Positions 15,217 to 25,820 of a DNA stretch of 27,500 nt are shown here, piece after piece. The notes under the pieces were generated by a model. That model saw only the letters and a program-made list of their open reading frames with translations, made no database searches and had not been told where the DNA came from. Every line of letters starts with the position of its first letter. The first letter of the stretch is position 1. The DNA lies in NCBI GenBank assembly GCA_013042495.1, contig JABDQB010000022.1:1-27500 (forward strand), written 5' to 3'. Made by a program: the position numbers and the translations under genes. The stretch is from Gemmatimonadota bacterium (GTDB taxonomy: Bacteria > Gemmatimonadota > Gemmatimonadetes > Palauibacterales > Palauibacteraceae).

Positions 15217-16005
15217 TCAGTCTTCCACGAACGCGATGGCGCGGCAGAACGCGGCCTCGCCGTCCTTGAACTTCCACGGGAAGATCCCGATCGTGAGGCG
15301 CTGGTTCTGAAGCTCGGGCGCCGCGATGTCCCCGCCCATGTTCTCGACGTGCATGCAGTTGTGGGGGAACAGCTTGTTGTGCGTGAGCTGGTAATCCTCG
15401 TCCGGGAACAGGCGCGCCACCGCCTCCGGACCTCCGAACTTCTCTTCCGCCAGGGCACGGACGCGGTCGCAGTGTCCGAACGTGCCTTTTCCGAGGAACC
15501 GGCCGATCGGCAGGTCCATGGGGTGATCGGTCGAGATCGCGTCGACGCCCCAGATGCGCACGTCCTTCTCGAGCAGCCATGGCACCATGTCCGGGTGGGC
15601 GCCCGGGTGGACGTGGACGTAGCGCTCCTCGTCCGGCGTCTCACCGAACTGGGCGAATCGTCCCCAGCCCGTGTGGAGGATGACGATGTCCCCCTTCTTC
15701 ACTTCGACCCGGCTGTCGATCATCTCAGGCGTGTAGGCGGCAAGGTCGTCCATCTCCTCGCGGAGGTCGACGATCACTCCCGGTCCGTACAACCAGTCGA
15801 GGGGAATCTGGTCGATCGTCATCCCGCCGGTGACGAAGTGCCGCGGCGCGTCGAGGTGCGTTCCCATGTGGTTCGAAGTCTGGATGTACTGGGCGTTCAC
15901 GCCGTGCTCGACTTTCCTCTTAATGTACTTTACCTCAAACGGCGGATAGTACGGCCAGAAAAAGACTTCCTGATTCAACGGCTGCGACAGATCGTATAGC
16001 TTCAT
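15217..16005 (-). CDS. Cyclase-family metal hydrolase (kynurenine formamidase/isatin hydrolase-like)
   Basis: 262 aa. The cyclase motif HxGTHxDxP is intact in NHMGTHLDAPRHF (H46, H50, D52), and HNCMHVENMGG near the C-terminus supplies the conserved late His/Glu. Members use Mn or Zn to open cyclic amides (isatin hydrolase) or cut formamides (kynurenine formamidase). I chose the second ATG (16005), which has GGAGG 5 nt upstream, over the ATG at 16017 that contains that ribosome site. It lies between the CoA-transferase (42-nt gap) and the amidase genes. In this operon a ring-opening hydrolase acting after the molybdenum hydroxylase is the natural reading; this is inference. Confidence 0.9.
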   Translation of the reverse strand: MKLYDLSQPLNQEVFFWPYYPPFEVKYIKRKVEHGVNAQYIQTSNHMGTHLDAPRHFVTGGMTIDQIPLDWLYGPGVIVDLREEMDDLAAYTPEMIDSRVEVKKGDIVILHTGWGRFAQFGETPDEERYVHVHPGAHPDMVPWLLEKDVRIWGVDAISTDHPMDLPIGRFLGKGTFGHCDRVRALAEEKFGGPEAVARLFPDEDYQLTHNKLFPHNCMHVENMGGDIAAPELQNQRLTIGIFPWKFKDGEAAFCRAIAFVED

Positions 16006-16047
16006 GTGTGCCTCCATGTGTGGTTCCGGTGTTGGCGCAGCCCCGCC

Positions 16048-17267
16048 TTACACGACGTCCTGCCGGCGAAGCTCGGCTATCTCCGCTCCGCTCTTGCCCA
16101 ACCAGTCGACGAGAATCTCGTCCGTGTGTTGGCCGAGCACGGGCGGTGGCGTATCTACCGCTCCCGGTGTCTCCGAGAGTTTGACGGGCACCCCGGTCAC
16201 GCGGATCGGCCCGGCCCTTGGATGCTCCAGCTCGACCACCATGTCGCGCGCGAGTACCTGTGGGCGTTCGCACACTTCACGCACGGAGTCGATACGTCCG
16301 GCCGGGACGCCGGCAGCCTGCAGGGCCTCGATCCACTCGGCGGTCGTCTGCTCCAACATCCTCGCGCCAAGCACCGCGCGCAGGTCGTCGGCGTACTTGA
16401 CTCGATCCGCGTTGGTGCGGAAGCGCGGATCCTCCGCAAGTCCTTCCAGATCCGCCGCATCGCAGAACCGGCGCCAAATGGCCTCGTTGCCGCACGCCAC
16501 GTTCAGGTAGCCGTCCCGGCACTCGAAGGTCTCGTATGGAACGATGGACGGGTGCCGATTTCCCATCCGGGTCGGACTCCCGCCGGTGGCGAAGTAGATG
16601 CCGGCCTGGTAGGTGAGCAGCGCGACCTGGCAATCGAGCATTCCGATGTCCACCTTCTGCCCCAGGCCCGTGCGCTCGCGCGCGATCAGGGCCAGCAGGA
16701 TCCCCTGGCAGGCCATCATTCCGGCGACGATGTCGGCCTGGGACGTGCCCACCTTGAAGGGCTGTCCGTCTTCGTCTCCCGTGAGGCTGGCGATTCCGCC
16801 CTCGCCCTGAATGATCAGGTCGTAGCCCGGAAGTGCGGCATCGGGCCCCGTTCCACCATACCCGGAGATCGAGCAGTAGATGAGCTTCGGGTTGATCTCG
16901 CGCACCGCTTCGTAGCCGTACCCCAGGCGGTCCATCAGACCGGGGCGAAAGTTCTCGACCACGACGTCGGCCGTCTCCAGCATCTGGCGCAGAACCGTCA
17001 GCCCACGCTCGTGCTTGAGGTCCAGCGTCATGCCGCGCTTGTTCCGGTTGATGCTCATGAAATAGGTGCTCTCGCCACCCAGGAACGGGGGGCCGTACCC
17101 ACGCGTGTCGTCGCCAGCGCCAGGCCGCTCGACCTTGACCACATCGGCGCCCATGTCGGCGAGCATCATCGTGCAGTACGGGCCGGCCAGGACCCGCGTG
17201 AGATCGAGTATCCGGAGCCCGGCAAGCGGCCGCGGCGAGTTTGCCTCTCCCCCGGCGGGACGATCGC

Positions 17268-17271
<4 letters not shown>
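16048..17271 (-). CDS. CaiB/BaiF family CoA-transferase (class III)
   Basis: 407 aa from GTG 17271 (GGAGG 4-5 nt upstream; GTGA overlap with the permease gene). A longer in-frame extension upstream lies inside the permease frame and is discounted. Class III features: GLRILDLTRVLAGPYCTMMLADMGADVVKVE at the N-terminus, ADVVVENFRPGLMDRLGYGY, SISGYGGTGP, PGYD, and the likely catalytic D180 in TSQADIVAG, then RERTGLGQKVDIGMLD. These enzymes move CoA between acids via a glutamyl/aspartyl thioester. It would activate the carboxylic acid left after ring opening and deamidation (for example malonate or another small diacid), preparing it for central metabolism. Donor and acceptor are not evident from sequence. 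Confidence 0.92.
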
Positions 17272-18709
<1,438 letters not shown>

Positions 18710-18713
<4 letters not shown>

Positions 18714-19600
18714 GCGCCCGCTGCCCTCCGCGCAGCCGTGTCGAGCGCCCGGGCCGTGAGCACTCGCGCGAGTTGCCGGCGGTACGCGGCCGAGGCGTGT
18801 ATGTCGGCCGGCGGATCGATGTCGATCGTCGCCACGGCCTCGCCGGCATCCCGCACCGCGTCCGGGGTGAGCGTCCTGTCGCGCAGCGCGTCCTCGGCCG
18901 TCTTCGCGCACACCGGACCGTCCCCGACGCTGAGCAGCGTGAGCGATGCCCGGGTGCACACGCCGCCGGCGTCCAGGGTGACGACGGCGCACACGCCCAC
19001 CAGCGCGAAGTCGCCTTGCCGGCGCGAGATTTCCAGGAACGCGGTGCCCGTGCCGGCGGGGAGAGGCGGGATTTCGACGCCCGTAACGAGCTCGTCAGGG
19101 GCCAGTGCCGTGCTGAAGAACCCGGTGCAGAAGTCGCAGAACTGCACGGTTCGGTCGCCCGCCGGCCCGCGCAGGTGGATTCGCGCGTCCAGGGCCAGCA
19201 TCACGGCGGGCAGTTCCGCCGCCGGGTCGGCGTGGGCCAGGCTTCCCCCCATCGTGCCTCGATTGCGGATCTGCGGATGGGCGATCCACGGCATCGCTTC
19301 GGCGAGGAGTGGCGCCCTATCGCGCACGACGGCGCTGCGTTCCAGCTCCGAGTGCCGCGTCATCGCCCCGATGTACAGGCCATTCGTAGCCCCGTCGCCT
19401 CCACCGTCCCTGATTCCCCGCAGCTCGTCCAGGCGGTCGATGTCCACCAGCACGGCCGGTTGTGCCAGGCGGAAGTTCATCGTCGGAATGAGGCTCTGGC
19501 CGCCGGCCAGTGGCTTGGCGCCGTACCCCTCGGCGGCCAGCACGGAAATGGCCTCGTCCACGGAGGACGGACGGACGTAACGGAACGGGGCCGGTTTCAC
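18710..19600 (-). CDS. Molybdenum hydroxylase FAD-binding subunit (CoxM/XdhB-like)
   Basis: 296 aa from GTG 19600, overlapping the CoxG-like stop (GTGA). FAD-binding motifs are AGGQSLIP (32-39) and the TMGGSLAHADPAAE block (~116-129), as in CO dehydrogenase medium subunits and xanthine dehydrogenase FAD subunits. The C-terminal CO_deh_flav_C-like domain is present, so the length is normal (~290). It carries electrons from the [2Fe-2S] subunit to an acceptor, quinone or oxygen or NAD depending on the enzyme. It belongs to the trimeric enzyme encoded by this operon with the subunits at 22568-23077 and 20184-22571. Confidence 0.93.
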
Positions 19601-20181
19601 AGGAGCAGCACCATGACGAGGGCGAGGAGGATCGCGACGACCAAAAAGAGCCTGAGACGCTCCTTGCGTGTCGCCGGCGGCCAGGAAGGGGAAGAGACCT
19701 CCAGGTCGGTGCTCCCCGCGACGGCGGCCGTCGGCGCCTGCCGCTCCATGATGGATCGATTCACCGCTTCCAGTCCCTGCTTACTCATCATCTTGCCGAC
19801 CGATTCGAGCAATCGCTGGCCCACGCTCGCCACGCGTCCACCCACCTGGAGATCGGCCCGGTATTTCATGACGGTTCCGCCGTCAGTCTCCTCGAAGGCG
19901 ACTCTGGCGATCCCGTTCACGAATCCGGCCTTGCCCTTGCCGTCCACGTGCATGTCGAAGCTCTCGGGGCGCACCTTTTCCTTCAGTTCGACCACTACGG
20001 AGAATCGGGCCGCCGTTACGGGGCCGACGCTCGCCTCCATCTCACCCTCGTACCGGTCCTCGCCGACCAATTCGAGCCGGTCGGTGCCCGGCAGCGCGCT
20101 TGCCAGGACGTCGGGATCCAGAAGCCCCTCGTACACGACCTCGGGCGGAAAGTCGAACGTGAACTCGGACTCAATCAGCAT
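19597..20181 (-). CDS. CoxG-like SRPBCC protein with C-terminal membrane anchor
   Basis: 194 aa. Residues ~1-145 are the SRPBCC/CoxG fold: FTFDFPPEVVYEGLLDPDVLASALPGTDRLE, then KGKAGFVNGIARVAFEE and GRVASVGQRLLESVGKMMSKQ. A disordered linker leads to a C-terminal helix (LRLFLVVAILLALVMVLLL) that should anchor it in the membrane. CoxG proteins tether molybdenum hydroxylases to the inner membrane and may pass electrons or quinone. It starts 2 nt after the molybdopterin-subunit stop, with GAAGGA as its ribosome site, and its stop overlaps the FAD-subunit gene. Its position between the large and FAD subunits supports a membrane-bound complex. Confidence 0.9.
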   Translation of the reverse strand: MLIESEFTFDFPPEVVYEGLLDPDVLASALPGTDRLELVGEDRYEGEMEASVGPVTAARFSVVVELKEKVRPESFDMHVDGKGKAGFVNGIARVAFEETDGGTVMKYRADLQVGGRVASVGQRLLESVGKMMSKQGLEAVNRSIMERQAPTAAVAGSTDLEVSSPSWPPATRKERLRLFLVVAILLALVMVLLL

Positions 20182-20183
20182 GG

Positions 20184-22571
20184 CTATCCTTCCTCACGCG
20201 CGTCGCGCATCAACTCGAACAGGCGGTTCGGGCTCAGCGGTATCTCGCGGACCTCGAAGCCGTCGACGTCGAGCGCGTTCTCCAGGGCCTGGGCGAACAG
20301 CGCACCGACCGGGATCGCTCCGGCTTCACCCACTCCTTTTACCCCCAGCGGGTTGAGGGGCGAGGGCGTCTCGACGTGGTCGGTCTCGATGGTCGGCACG
20401 TCGGTCGCCGTCGGCAGCAGGTAGTCCATGAACGAGGCGTTGAGAAGCTGGGCGCCCTCGTCGAATACGAGCTCCTCGTAGAACGCGTTCCCGATCCCGT
20501 GCGCCACGCCGCCGTGGATCTGTCCCTCCACGATCATCGGATTGATGACCCGTCCGCAGTCGTGCACCACGACGTAGCGCAGGATCCGGACAAGGGCGGT
20601 GTCCGGGTCGACTTCGAGAATCATGGCGTGTACGCCGCTCGCCGTGACGCCTCGCTCGGGCCCGAAGTACGCGGTGGCCTCGAGACCGGGTTCCGTACCC
20701 GGAGTCACCGCTCCGCGCAGCGGGTTGGCGAGCGCCGCCAGCTCGCCGAGTGAGATCGATTCCCCGCTTCCCACCACCCGCACCACGCCTTCTGCCAGGT
20801 CGAGATCTTCCTCGGCCGCTCCGAGCACGGAGCTCGCCATGGTGAGGACCTTCTTCCGCACTTCAAGCGCTGCCGCGTGGCAGGCGTTCCCGGCGACCAC
20901 CGCGCCCCGACTCGCGAACGTACCCGTGCCCCAGCCGAAGCGGGCGGTGTCTCCGGTCACGACCTCGACATCGGACGCCTGGACGCCGAGCTGCTCGGCC
21001 ACGATCTGGGCGAACGACGTGAAATGGCCCTGACCCTGCGTACCCACGCCTGTCACCAGGTTGATACGGCCGCCCGGCTCGATTCCCACTCGAGCGCCCT
21101 CGTACGGTCCGACGCCCGTGCCCTCCACGTACGAGACGATCCCCAGCCCCACGTGCCGACCTTCCGACCGCGCGGCCGCCCCTGCGCCGGACTCGAAGCC
21201 CGCGTAGTCGATCATCTCGACCGCCCGGTCCATCGCCTCCGCGTAGTTGCCGCTGTCATACACGAGGGGCTTGAAGTCCTGGTAGATGATCTCGTGGTCG
21301 TGCGGGAACTCCTCGGGGGTGAGGTAATTGCGGCGACGGATCTCGACCCGGTCGATCCCGAGCTCGTCCGCCGCCCGGTCCAGGAGGCGCTCCATCACGA
21401 ACACCCCGTGCTGCCGGCCGGCTCCCCGGACCGGCGTGCAGATAGGCTTGTTCGTGAACACCATCCGGAACTCGCTGTGGTAATTCGGGACCCGGTACGG
21501 GCCGAGCAGCGTGCACTGTGTGTTGATCGGAATCGTGAGGCCGTAGGGGTTATAGGCGCCGGTATCGCAGAGGAATTCGTCGCGCACACCCAGGATCCGT
21601 CCCTCCGCATCCACCGCGAGCTCCGACTCGTGGTCCTGCCCGCGCTCCTGCGTCGTCGCGAAGAAGCTCTCCTGCCGGTCCTCGATCCACTTCACCGGCT
21701 GGCCGAGCCGCATCGAGATCCAGGGAAGGAGCACCTCTTCGGGGTAGAACATCATGATCTTGGGTCCGAATCCTCCGCCGATGAACGGGGCGATCACCCG
21801 TACCTCCGACTGGGGAAGACCCAACATCGCCGCGAGCCCGTTGCGGATCGGAATCGGCGCCTGCGTCGTGTCCCACACCGTGAGCTCACGGCTGCGGGCG
21901 TCCCAATTGGCCACGATGCCGCGATTCTCCATCGGGGCCGAGGCTCCGTGATCGTACCAGAAGCGCCTCTTGATCACTCGGTGCGCCCGCTCGCGGACTT
22001 CCTCCCATGACCCTTTTCGCTGGATGACATGCGCTGCGAGGTTCGACTCGAGCTGATCGTGGATCCGAGGGGAGTCCGGTTCAAGGCCTCCCTTGAGGTC
22101 CGATACGACATCCAGCGGTTCGATATCCACTTCGACCAGGGCAGCCCCATCCTCGGCCTCGTATGGGCTCCGCGCCACGACGACCGCGATCGGTTCGCCG
22201 ACGTGCCGCACCTTGCCCTTGGCCAGCGGCACCTGCGTGGCGGCGTGAAACTCGAGGTCGTCGATAGGCGGTGGGGGAACGAGAAGCGGACCGGCCTCCC
22301 AGTAGTCACCGAGATCGTGCGCAGCGTAGGCCGCGACCACCCCGGGATGCTCGAGGGCGGCCGTGAGATCCACGGACTTGACGTTTCCGTGCGCGTAATC
22401 GCTCCGCACGAACGCCGCGTGCAGCATCCCATCCAGGTGAACGTCGTCCACGAACAGGGCCTCGCCCGTGAGAAGTCGGCGATCCTCGTTGCGCAGCGGA
22501 GACTCGCCCACCTGGCGGGGGCGGGCTGGGGCCTCTGCCGGAGGAGCCGCGAAGGTCGTGTCGTGGCTCAC
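20184..22571 (-). CDS. Molybdenum hydroxylase large subunit (molybdopterin-binding, xanthine dehydrogenase family)
   Basis: 795 aa from GTG 22571 (GTGA overlap with the [2Fe-2S] gene). It begins with the a/b hammerhead domain (VGESPLRNEDRRLLTGEALFVDD), then the MoCo-binding domains (GGGFGPKIM, GVGTQGQGHFTSFAQIVAEQ, TGTFASRGAVVAGNA). The catalytic glutamate is E749 in KGVGEAGAIPVG. The loop that defines true CO dehydrogenase (AYxCSFR) is replaced by VRGAGRQHG (R382-R386), so there is no cysteine for a Cu-Mo site and it is not a form I CO oxidiser. It should hydroxylate a carbon next to nitrogen in a heterocycle, or an aldehyde. The substrate is unknown; context favours a nucleobase-like compound. 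Confidence 0.93.
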   Translation of the reverse strand: MSHDTTFAAPPAEAPARPRQVGESPLRNEDRRLLTGEALFVDDVHLDGMLHAAFVRSDYAHGNVKSVDLTAALEHPGVVAAYAAHDLGDYWEAGPLLVPPPPIDDLEFHAATQVPLAKGKVRHVGEPIAVVVARSPYEAEDGAALVEVDIEPLDVVSDLKGGLEPDSPRIHDQLESNLAAHVIQRKGSWEEVRERAHRVIKRRFWYDHGASAPMENRGIVANWDARSRELTVWDTTQAPIPIRNGLAAMLGLPQSEVRVIAPFIGGGFGPKIMMFYPEEVLLPWISMRLGQPVKWIEDRQESFFATTQERGQDHESELAVDAEGRILGVRDEFLCDTGAYNPYGLTIPINTQCTLLGPYRVPNYHSEFRMVFTNKPICTPVRGAGRQHGVFVMERLLDRAADELGIDRVEIRRRNYLTPEEFPHDHEIIYQDFKPLVYDSGNYAEAMDRAVEMIDYAGFESGAGAAARSEGRHVGLGIVSYVEGTGVGPYEGARVGIEPGGRINLVTGVGTQGQGHFTSFAQIVAEQLGVQASDVEVVTGDTARFGWGTGTFASRGAVVAGNACHAAALEVRKKVLTMASSVLGAAEEDLDLAEGVVRVVGSGESISLGELAALANPLRGAVTPGTEPGLEATAYFGPERGVTASGVHAMILEVDPDTALVRILRYVVVHDCGRVINPMIVEGQIHGGVAHGIGNAFYEELVFDEGAQLLNASFMDYLLPTATDVPTIETDHVETPSPLNPLGVKGVGEAGAIPVGALFAQALENALDVDGFEVREIPLSPNRLFELMRDAREEG

Positions 22572-23077
22572 GTGGCCATCCGATCCGCCGCCAGCCGCAC
22601 GGCCGTCACGATGTTCTGGTAGCCCGTGCAACGGCACAGGTGGCCGGAAAGGGCTTCCCGGATCTGCTCCTCGTCCGGGTCCGGGTTCTCTTCGAGAAAC
22701 GGGACGAGCGTCATCAGGATGCCGGGTGTGCAGAACCCGCATTGCAGGCCGTGAGATTCACGGAACGCGGCCTGGATCGGGTGAAGGTCGGCGTCTTCCG
22801 GATGCGGGATTCCGGATCCATCCGACGGTGTCGCCAGCCCCTCCACGGTGCTTATCTCGGCGCCATCCGCCTGCACGGCGAACACGAGGCACGAGCGCAC
22901 GGCCTCACCGTCGAGGAGGACCGTGCACGCGCCGCACACGCCGTGCTCGCATCCCACGTGCGTGCCCGTCAGGTGAAGGTCGTGCCGGAGGAAGTCGCTG
23001 AGGAGAAGCCGAGGCTCAACAGGCCGGTCGTAGGCTTTCCCGTTGACGGTCAATCGGATGGTCAGCGTCTCGCCCAA
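22568..23077 (-). CDS. Molybdenum hydroxylase [2Fe-2S] subunit
   Basis: 169 aa. Both clusters are complete: the plant-ferredoxin type C43, C48, C51 (CEHGVCGAC) and C63, and the helical type C113, C116 (CGFC), C148 and C150 (CRC). It passes electrons from the molybdenum centre to FAD. The start is TTG 23077: an in-frame TAG two codons upstream excludes a longer protein, and AAGGGG lies about 10 nt before. It is the first gene of the eight-gene minus-strand operon and diverges from the TolB-like/TPR gene at 23293. I see no consensus promoter for this side; TAGATT on the minus strand near 23140 is only a weak -10 candidate. Confidence 0.93.
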   Translation of the reverse strand: MGETLTIRLTVNGKAYDRPVEPRLLLSDFLRHDLHLTGTHVGCEHGVCGACTVLLDGEAVRSCLVFAVQADGAEISTVEGLATPSDGSGIPHPEDADLHPIQAAFRESHGLQCGFCTPGILMTLVPFLEENPDPDEEQIREALSGHLCRCTGYQNIVTAVRLAADRMAT

Positions 23078-23215
23078 CGGCTACGCCCCTTGTCCTGGAT
23101 TGCCGATCTGCGCTGAGGAGGTGATGAGACACGAAAAACCAATCTACGGAATAGTCACCGCGCGCGAAAATCCGTCACGGCGGTGCAAGTAGCGGACGAT
23201 CAGGATCGCTGGGAG

Positions 23216-23245
23216 TTGCCCCCGCCGGCCGAATCGAGCGATCTT
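23216..23245 (+). promoter_or_regulatory. TTGCCC-N18-GATCTT promoter, second TolB-like/TPR gene
   Basis: TTGCCC (23216-23221), 18 nt, GATCTT (23240-23245). The surrounding block 23211-23249 is 35/39 identical to 8259-8297. Unlike the other copies it is followed by a leader of ~40 nt containing a 9-codon reading frame and a ribosome site. Confidence 0.65.
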
Positions 23246-23266
23246 GGGCCGCCGAACGCAGGCGCG

Positions 23267-23296
23267 ATGACACATGCACAGCAGGAGACCGATTGA
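23267..23296 (+). other. Possible 9-codon leader reading frame overlapping the TPR gene start
   Basis: ATG at 23267 opens MTHAQQETD and stops at TGA 23294-23296, which overlaps the TTG start (23293) of the main gene. It could couple translation of the weak TTG start. AGGAG for the main start lies inside it. It has only a poor ribosome site of its own, and no homology can be judged at this size. Confidence 0.3.
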
Positions 23297-25653
23297 GTAC
23301 GACAGGTACGCCCGGATACCAGAGGCTGTTCGCCGAGCTGAAGCGCCGGCGCGTGTTTCGCGTCGCTGCCGTGTACGGCGCCGTGGCCTTCGTGGTGCTC
23401 CAGGTCGCCGACATCATGGTGCCGGCTCTCGCGCTGCCGGAGTCCGTAACCCGGGCCGTGGCGCTCCTCCTGATTCTCGGGTTTCCGATCGCGCTGGTAA
23501 TGGCCTGGGCCTTCGAGCTCACCCCGGAAGGTATGAAGCGCACCGAAGAGGCGGACGCAGCCGAGATCGAGGCGATCGTGGCCGAGCCCAGGTCCCGGCG
23601 CTGGCCGAGTGGTGTACTCGCGCTGGTCGGGATCAGTGCCCTGGTCGTGGGTGCGTTCTTCGTGCTGCGACCCGAGGTCACGTTCCGGGGGCCGCGCGCC
23701 GTGGAAGCCGGCGAGGCGACTCCTGCCCTGGCGGTGCTCCCGTTCAGCGTGAACGGACCGGAATCGGAGTTCTGGCGTGAGGGCATGGCCAATACACTCG
23801 CCACCAACCTCAACGGGCTGGCGGGGCTTCGCACGGTCTCGAGCCGCACGGTGCTATCGCGCTGGGACGCGACCGTGGGAGACGGCGACGCTCCCGATCT
23901 CGACACAGCGCTCGGCGTGGCGCGCCAGTCGGGCGCGGCCTATGCGCTGATCGGGGACCTGGTGGTGGCCGGCGACCGAACGCAGGCGTCGGCTGACCTT
24001 TATGACGTCGAGACCGGTCAGCAGATCGGCCAGGCCCGTTCGGTGGGCTCCGTCGAAGGGGACAGCGCGTTCGCCCTCATCGACCGCTTCACGGTCGAGA
24101 TCGTGGGCGTATCGCCGACGCCAGAAGATGCGACGGTCTCCAACGTGGACCTTGCTCGCCTCACGACCACATCCGTGGAGGCCCTAAAGTCCTACCTCGA
24201 GGGAGAGTCCTTCTACCGTCGCTCGGATTTCGTGGCCGCGATCGAGGCCTACCAGCGAGCGGTGGACACCGACTCGACCTTCGCCATGGCGCACTACCGG
24301 CTCTCCAAGTCGTATGGCTGGGAACGCGGTAACGGGGCTGCCGACGGGCACTGGCTTGCGGCACAGCGCATGGCGGATCGGCTCCCGAGGCGGGAGAAGA
24401 TGCTGGTGGAGGCCAACGTGGCCTTTCTCCGCGGAAGGGTGCACGAGACGCTCGACATCCTGAACGAGGCCGTCCGGCTGTATCCGGATGATATGGAAGC
24501 GTGGTACGTGCTGGGTGACACGTACTACCACCTCGGGTACCAGGCCCTGGAGGACGCGCCGGCACAAACTGAGCGGGCGTTCGGCCGTGCCCTGGAACTC
24601 GATCCAACCGTCGGACCCACGCACATCCACTTGATCGAGAACGCATTTGCCCTTGGCGACAGCGCGTTGGCCAGACAGAGGATCGACGCGTTCCGGGAGA
24701 TCTCGGGCGGAAGTCCCACGCTCCAGGCGAACGAGCTCGCTTTTGCCATCGCGTTCGGGGACCCGACGGCCCGGGAGGCGGCGTTCACGGTCATTGATAC
24801 CACCGCCTTCAGGGACCGAAACGCCCTGGCCACGGTTGCGGCTGACCTTCGCCACCCGACGATGCTGGAATTGAAAGAAGAAGTGGCTCGACGCCTGCTC
24901 GAGGCCGGCATGGCCGGAGATTGGGAGTTCAATCTGGCGATCGGGCGGTCCATGGTTGCCGTGGACCGGGGGCGCTGGGACGACTTCCGAGCCTACGTGT
25001 CCGACGAGCGCATGGCTATCGCCGCCCCGTTCATGACGTATCGGGCCCTGCTGTTCGGCGTGCCTGTCCCGAGTGAGTTCGTACGTGACGAGTTGACCCT
25101 GACCGAAGCCGATACGCTGGCCCTGGATCCGGCAGCCTTGCCTCGTGTGCTCGTGGCCGCGGAACGCGGACAGGTGGGTGAGGTGAAGGCCGTCACCGAG
25201 AGGTGGTGGGCCGAGGCTGACTCGCTGGAGGCGGCCGGGTTCATGAGAGATGCTCGGGTCCAGCGTTGGTTGAACGAGATGGCGGAAGCAAGAGCGCAGT
25301 GGGGAGCCGGCGATCCCGAGGGCGCCCTGACCCGCCTGGTGCCGCTGCAGCGCGAAGCTACGGGGTGGCAATTCATGGTGCCGGTCAACGAGATCATCAC
25401 CACGTACGTGGCCGATCTGTATCTTGAACTCGGCAACAAGGAAGAGGCCGAACTCTTCTACCGGTCGCTGGTCGATCGTCCTCGGGCGGTCCTGGCGCTG
25501 GCCCGCCTTCGTGACGAGGCGGGCGACACCGAAGAGGCCGCCGCCTACTACGCGCGAGTGATCCAGTTCTGGGAGGACGCGGACCCCGAACTACAGCCGA
25601 AGGTGCAGGAAGCGCGGGAACGCTTGCAGGAGATCGTTCGGGCCAGGGGGTAG
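23293..25653 (+). CDS. Membrane-anchored TolB-like domain/TPR protein
   Basis: 786 aa from TTG 23293 (AGGAG about 6 nt upstream; no ATG near). The N-terminus TPGYQRLFAELKRRRVFRVA matches the proteins at 8301 and 27159. Two hydrophobic helices (~22-45, 55-75) and a third (~105-125) follow. A divergent TolB-like domain starts at ~143 (LAVLPFSVNGPESEFWREGMANTLATNL, with YALIGDLVVAGDRTQASADLYD). The rest, from ~290, is a long TPR array (SYLEGESFYRRSDFVAAIEAY, WYVLGDTYYHLG, ending YYARVIQFWEDADPEL). Probably a periplasm- or cytosol-facing signalling scaffold; no enzyme motif is seen. It diverges from the molybdenum hydroxylase operon, with starts 216 nt apart, so the two could share control. Confidence 0.85.
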   Translation: MSTTGTPGYQRLFAELKRRRVFRVAAVYGAVAFVVLQVADIMVPALALPESVTRAVALLLILGFPIALVMAWAFELTPEGMKRTEEADAAEIEAIVAEPRSRRWPSGVLALVGISALVVGAFFVLRPEVTFRGPRAVEAGEATPALAVLPFSVNGPESEFWREGMANTLATNLNGLAGLRTVSSRTVLSRWDATVGDGDAPDLDTALGVARQSGAAYALIGDLVVAGDRTQASADLYDVETGQQIGQARSVGSVEGDSAFALIDRFTVEIVGVSPTPEDATVSNVDLARLTTTSVEALKSYLEGESFYRRSDFVAAIEAYQRAVDTDSTFAMAHYRLSKSYGWERGNGAADGHWLAAQRMADRLPRREKMLVEANVAFLRGRVHETLDILNEAVRLYPDDMEAWYVLGDTYYHLGYQALEDAPAQTERAFGRALELDPTVGPTHIHLIENAFALGDSALARQRIDAFREISGGSPTLQANELAFAIAFGDPTAREAAFTVIDTTAFRDRNALATVAADLRHPTMLELKEEVARRLLEAGMAGDWEFNLAIGRSMVAVDRGRWDDFRAYVSDERMAIAAPFMTYRALLFGVPVPSEFVRDELTLTEADTLALDPAALPRVLVAAERGQVGEVKAVTERWWAEADSLEAAGFMRDARVQRWLNEMAEARAQWGAGDPEGALTRLVPLQREATGWQFMVPVNEIITTYVADLYLELGNKEEAELFYRSLVDRPRAVLALARLRDEAGDTEEAAAYYARVIQFWEDADPELQPKVQEARERLQEIVRARG

Positions 25654-25820
25654 TCGTCCGACGGCTACCGGGTCACGCTTGCCCTGCACGAGCTACTGGA
25701 AGCGCAGCCGGACCGGCAATAAGGCTGGCGATCGGGCCAACCCATCGACGCTTCGCCGAGTCTAAAAGACAGCACGCAACATAGTCCCTCGTTTCCACAG
25801 CGCCCGGCCGGAGACACGGC

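Noticed and set aside
20184..23077. Aerobic CO dehydrogenase (coxSLM) locus
   Set aside because: The large subunit has VRGAGR instead of the cysteine-bearing AYxCSFR loop, and the operon context is nucleobase-type transport and amide hydrolysis.
25679..25684. TTGCCC upstream of the beta-propeller gene
   Set aside because: No GATCTT or other plausible -10 follows at 17-19 nt, and the gene start is 137 nt away.
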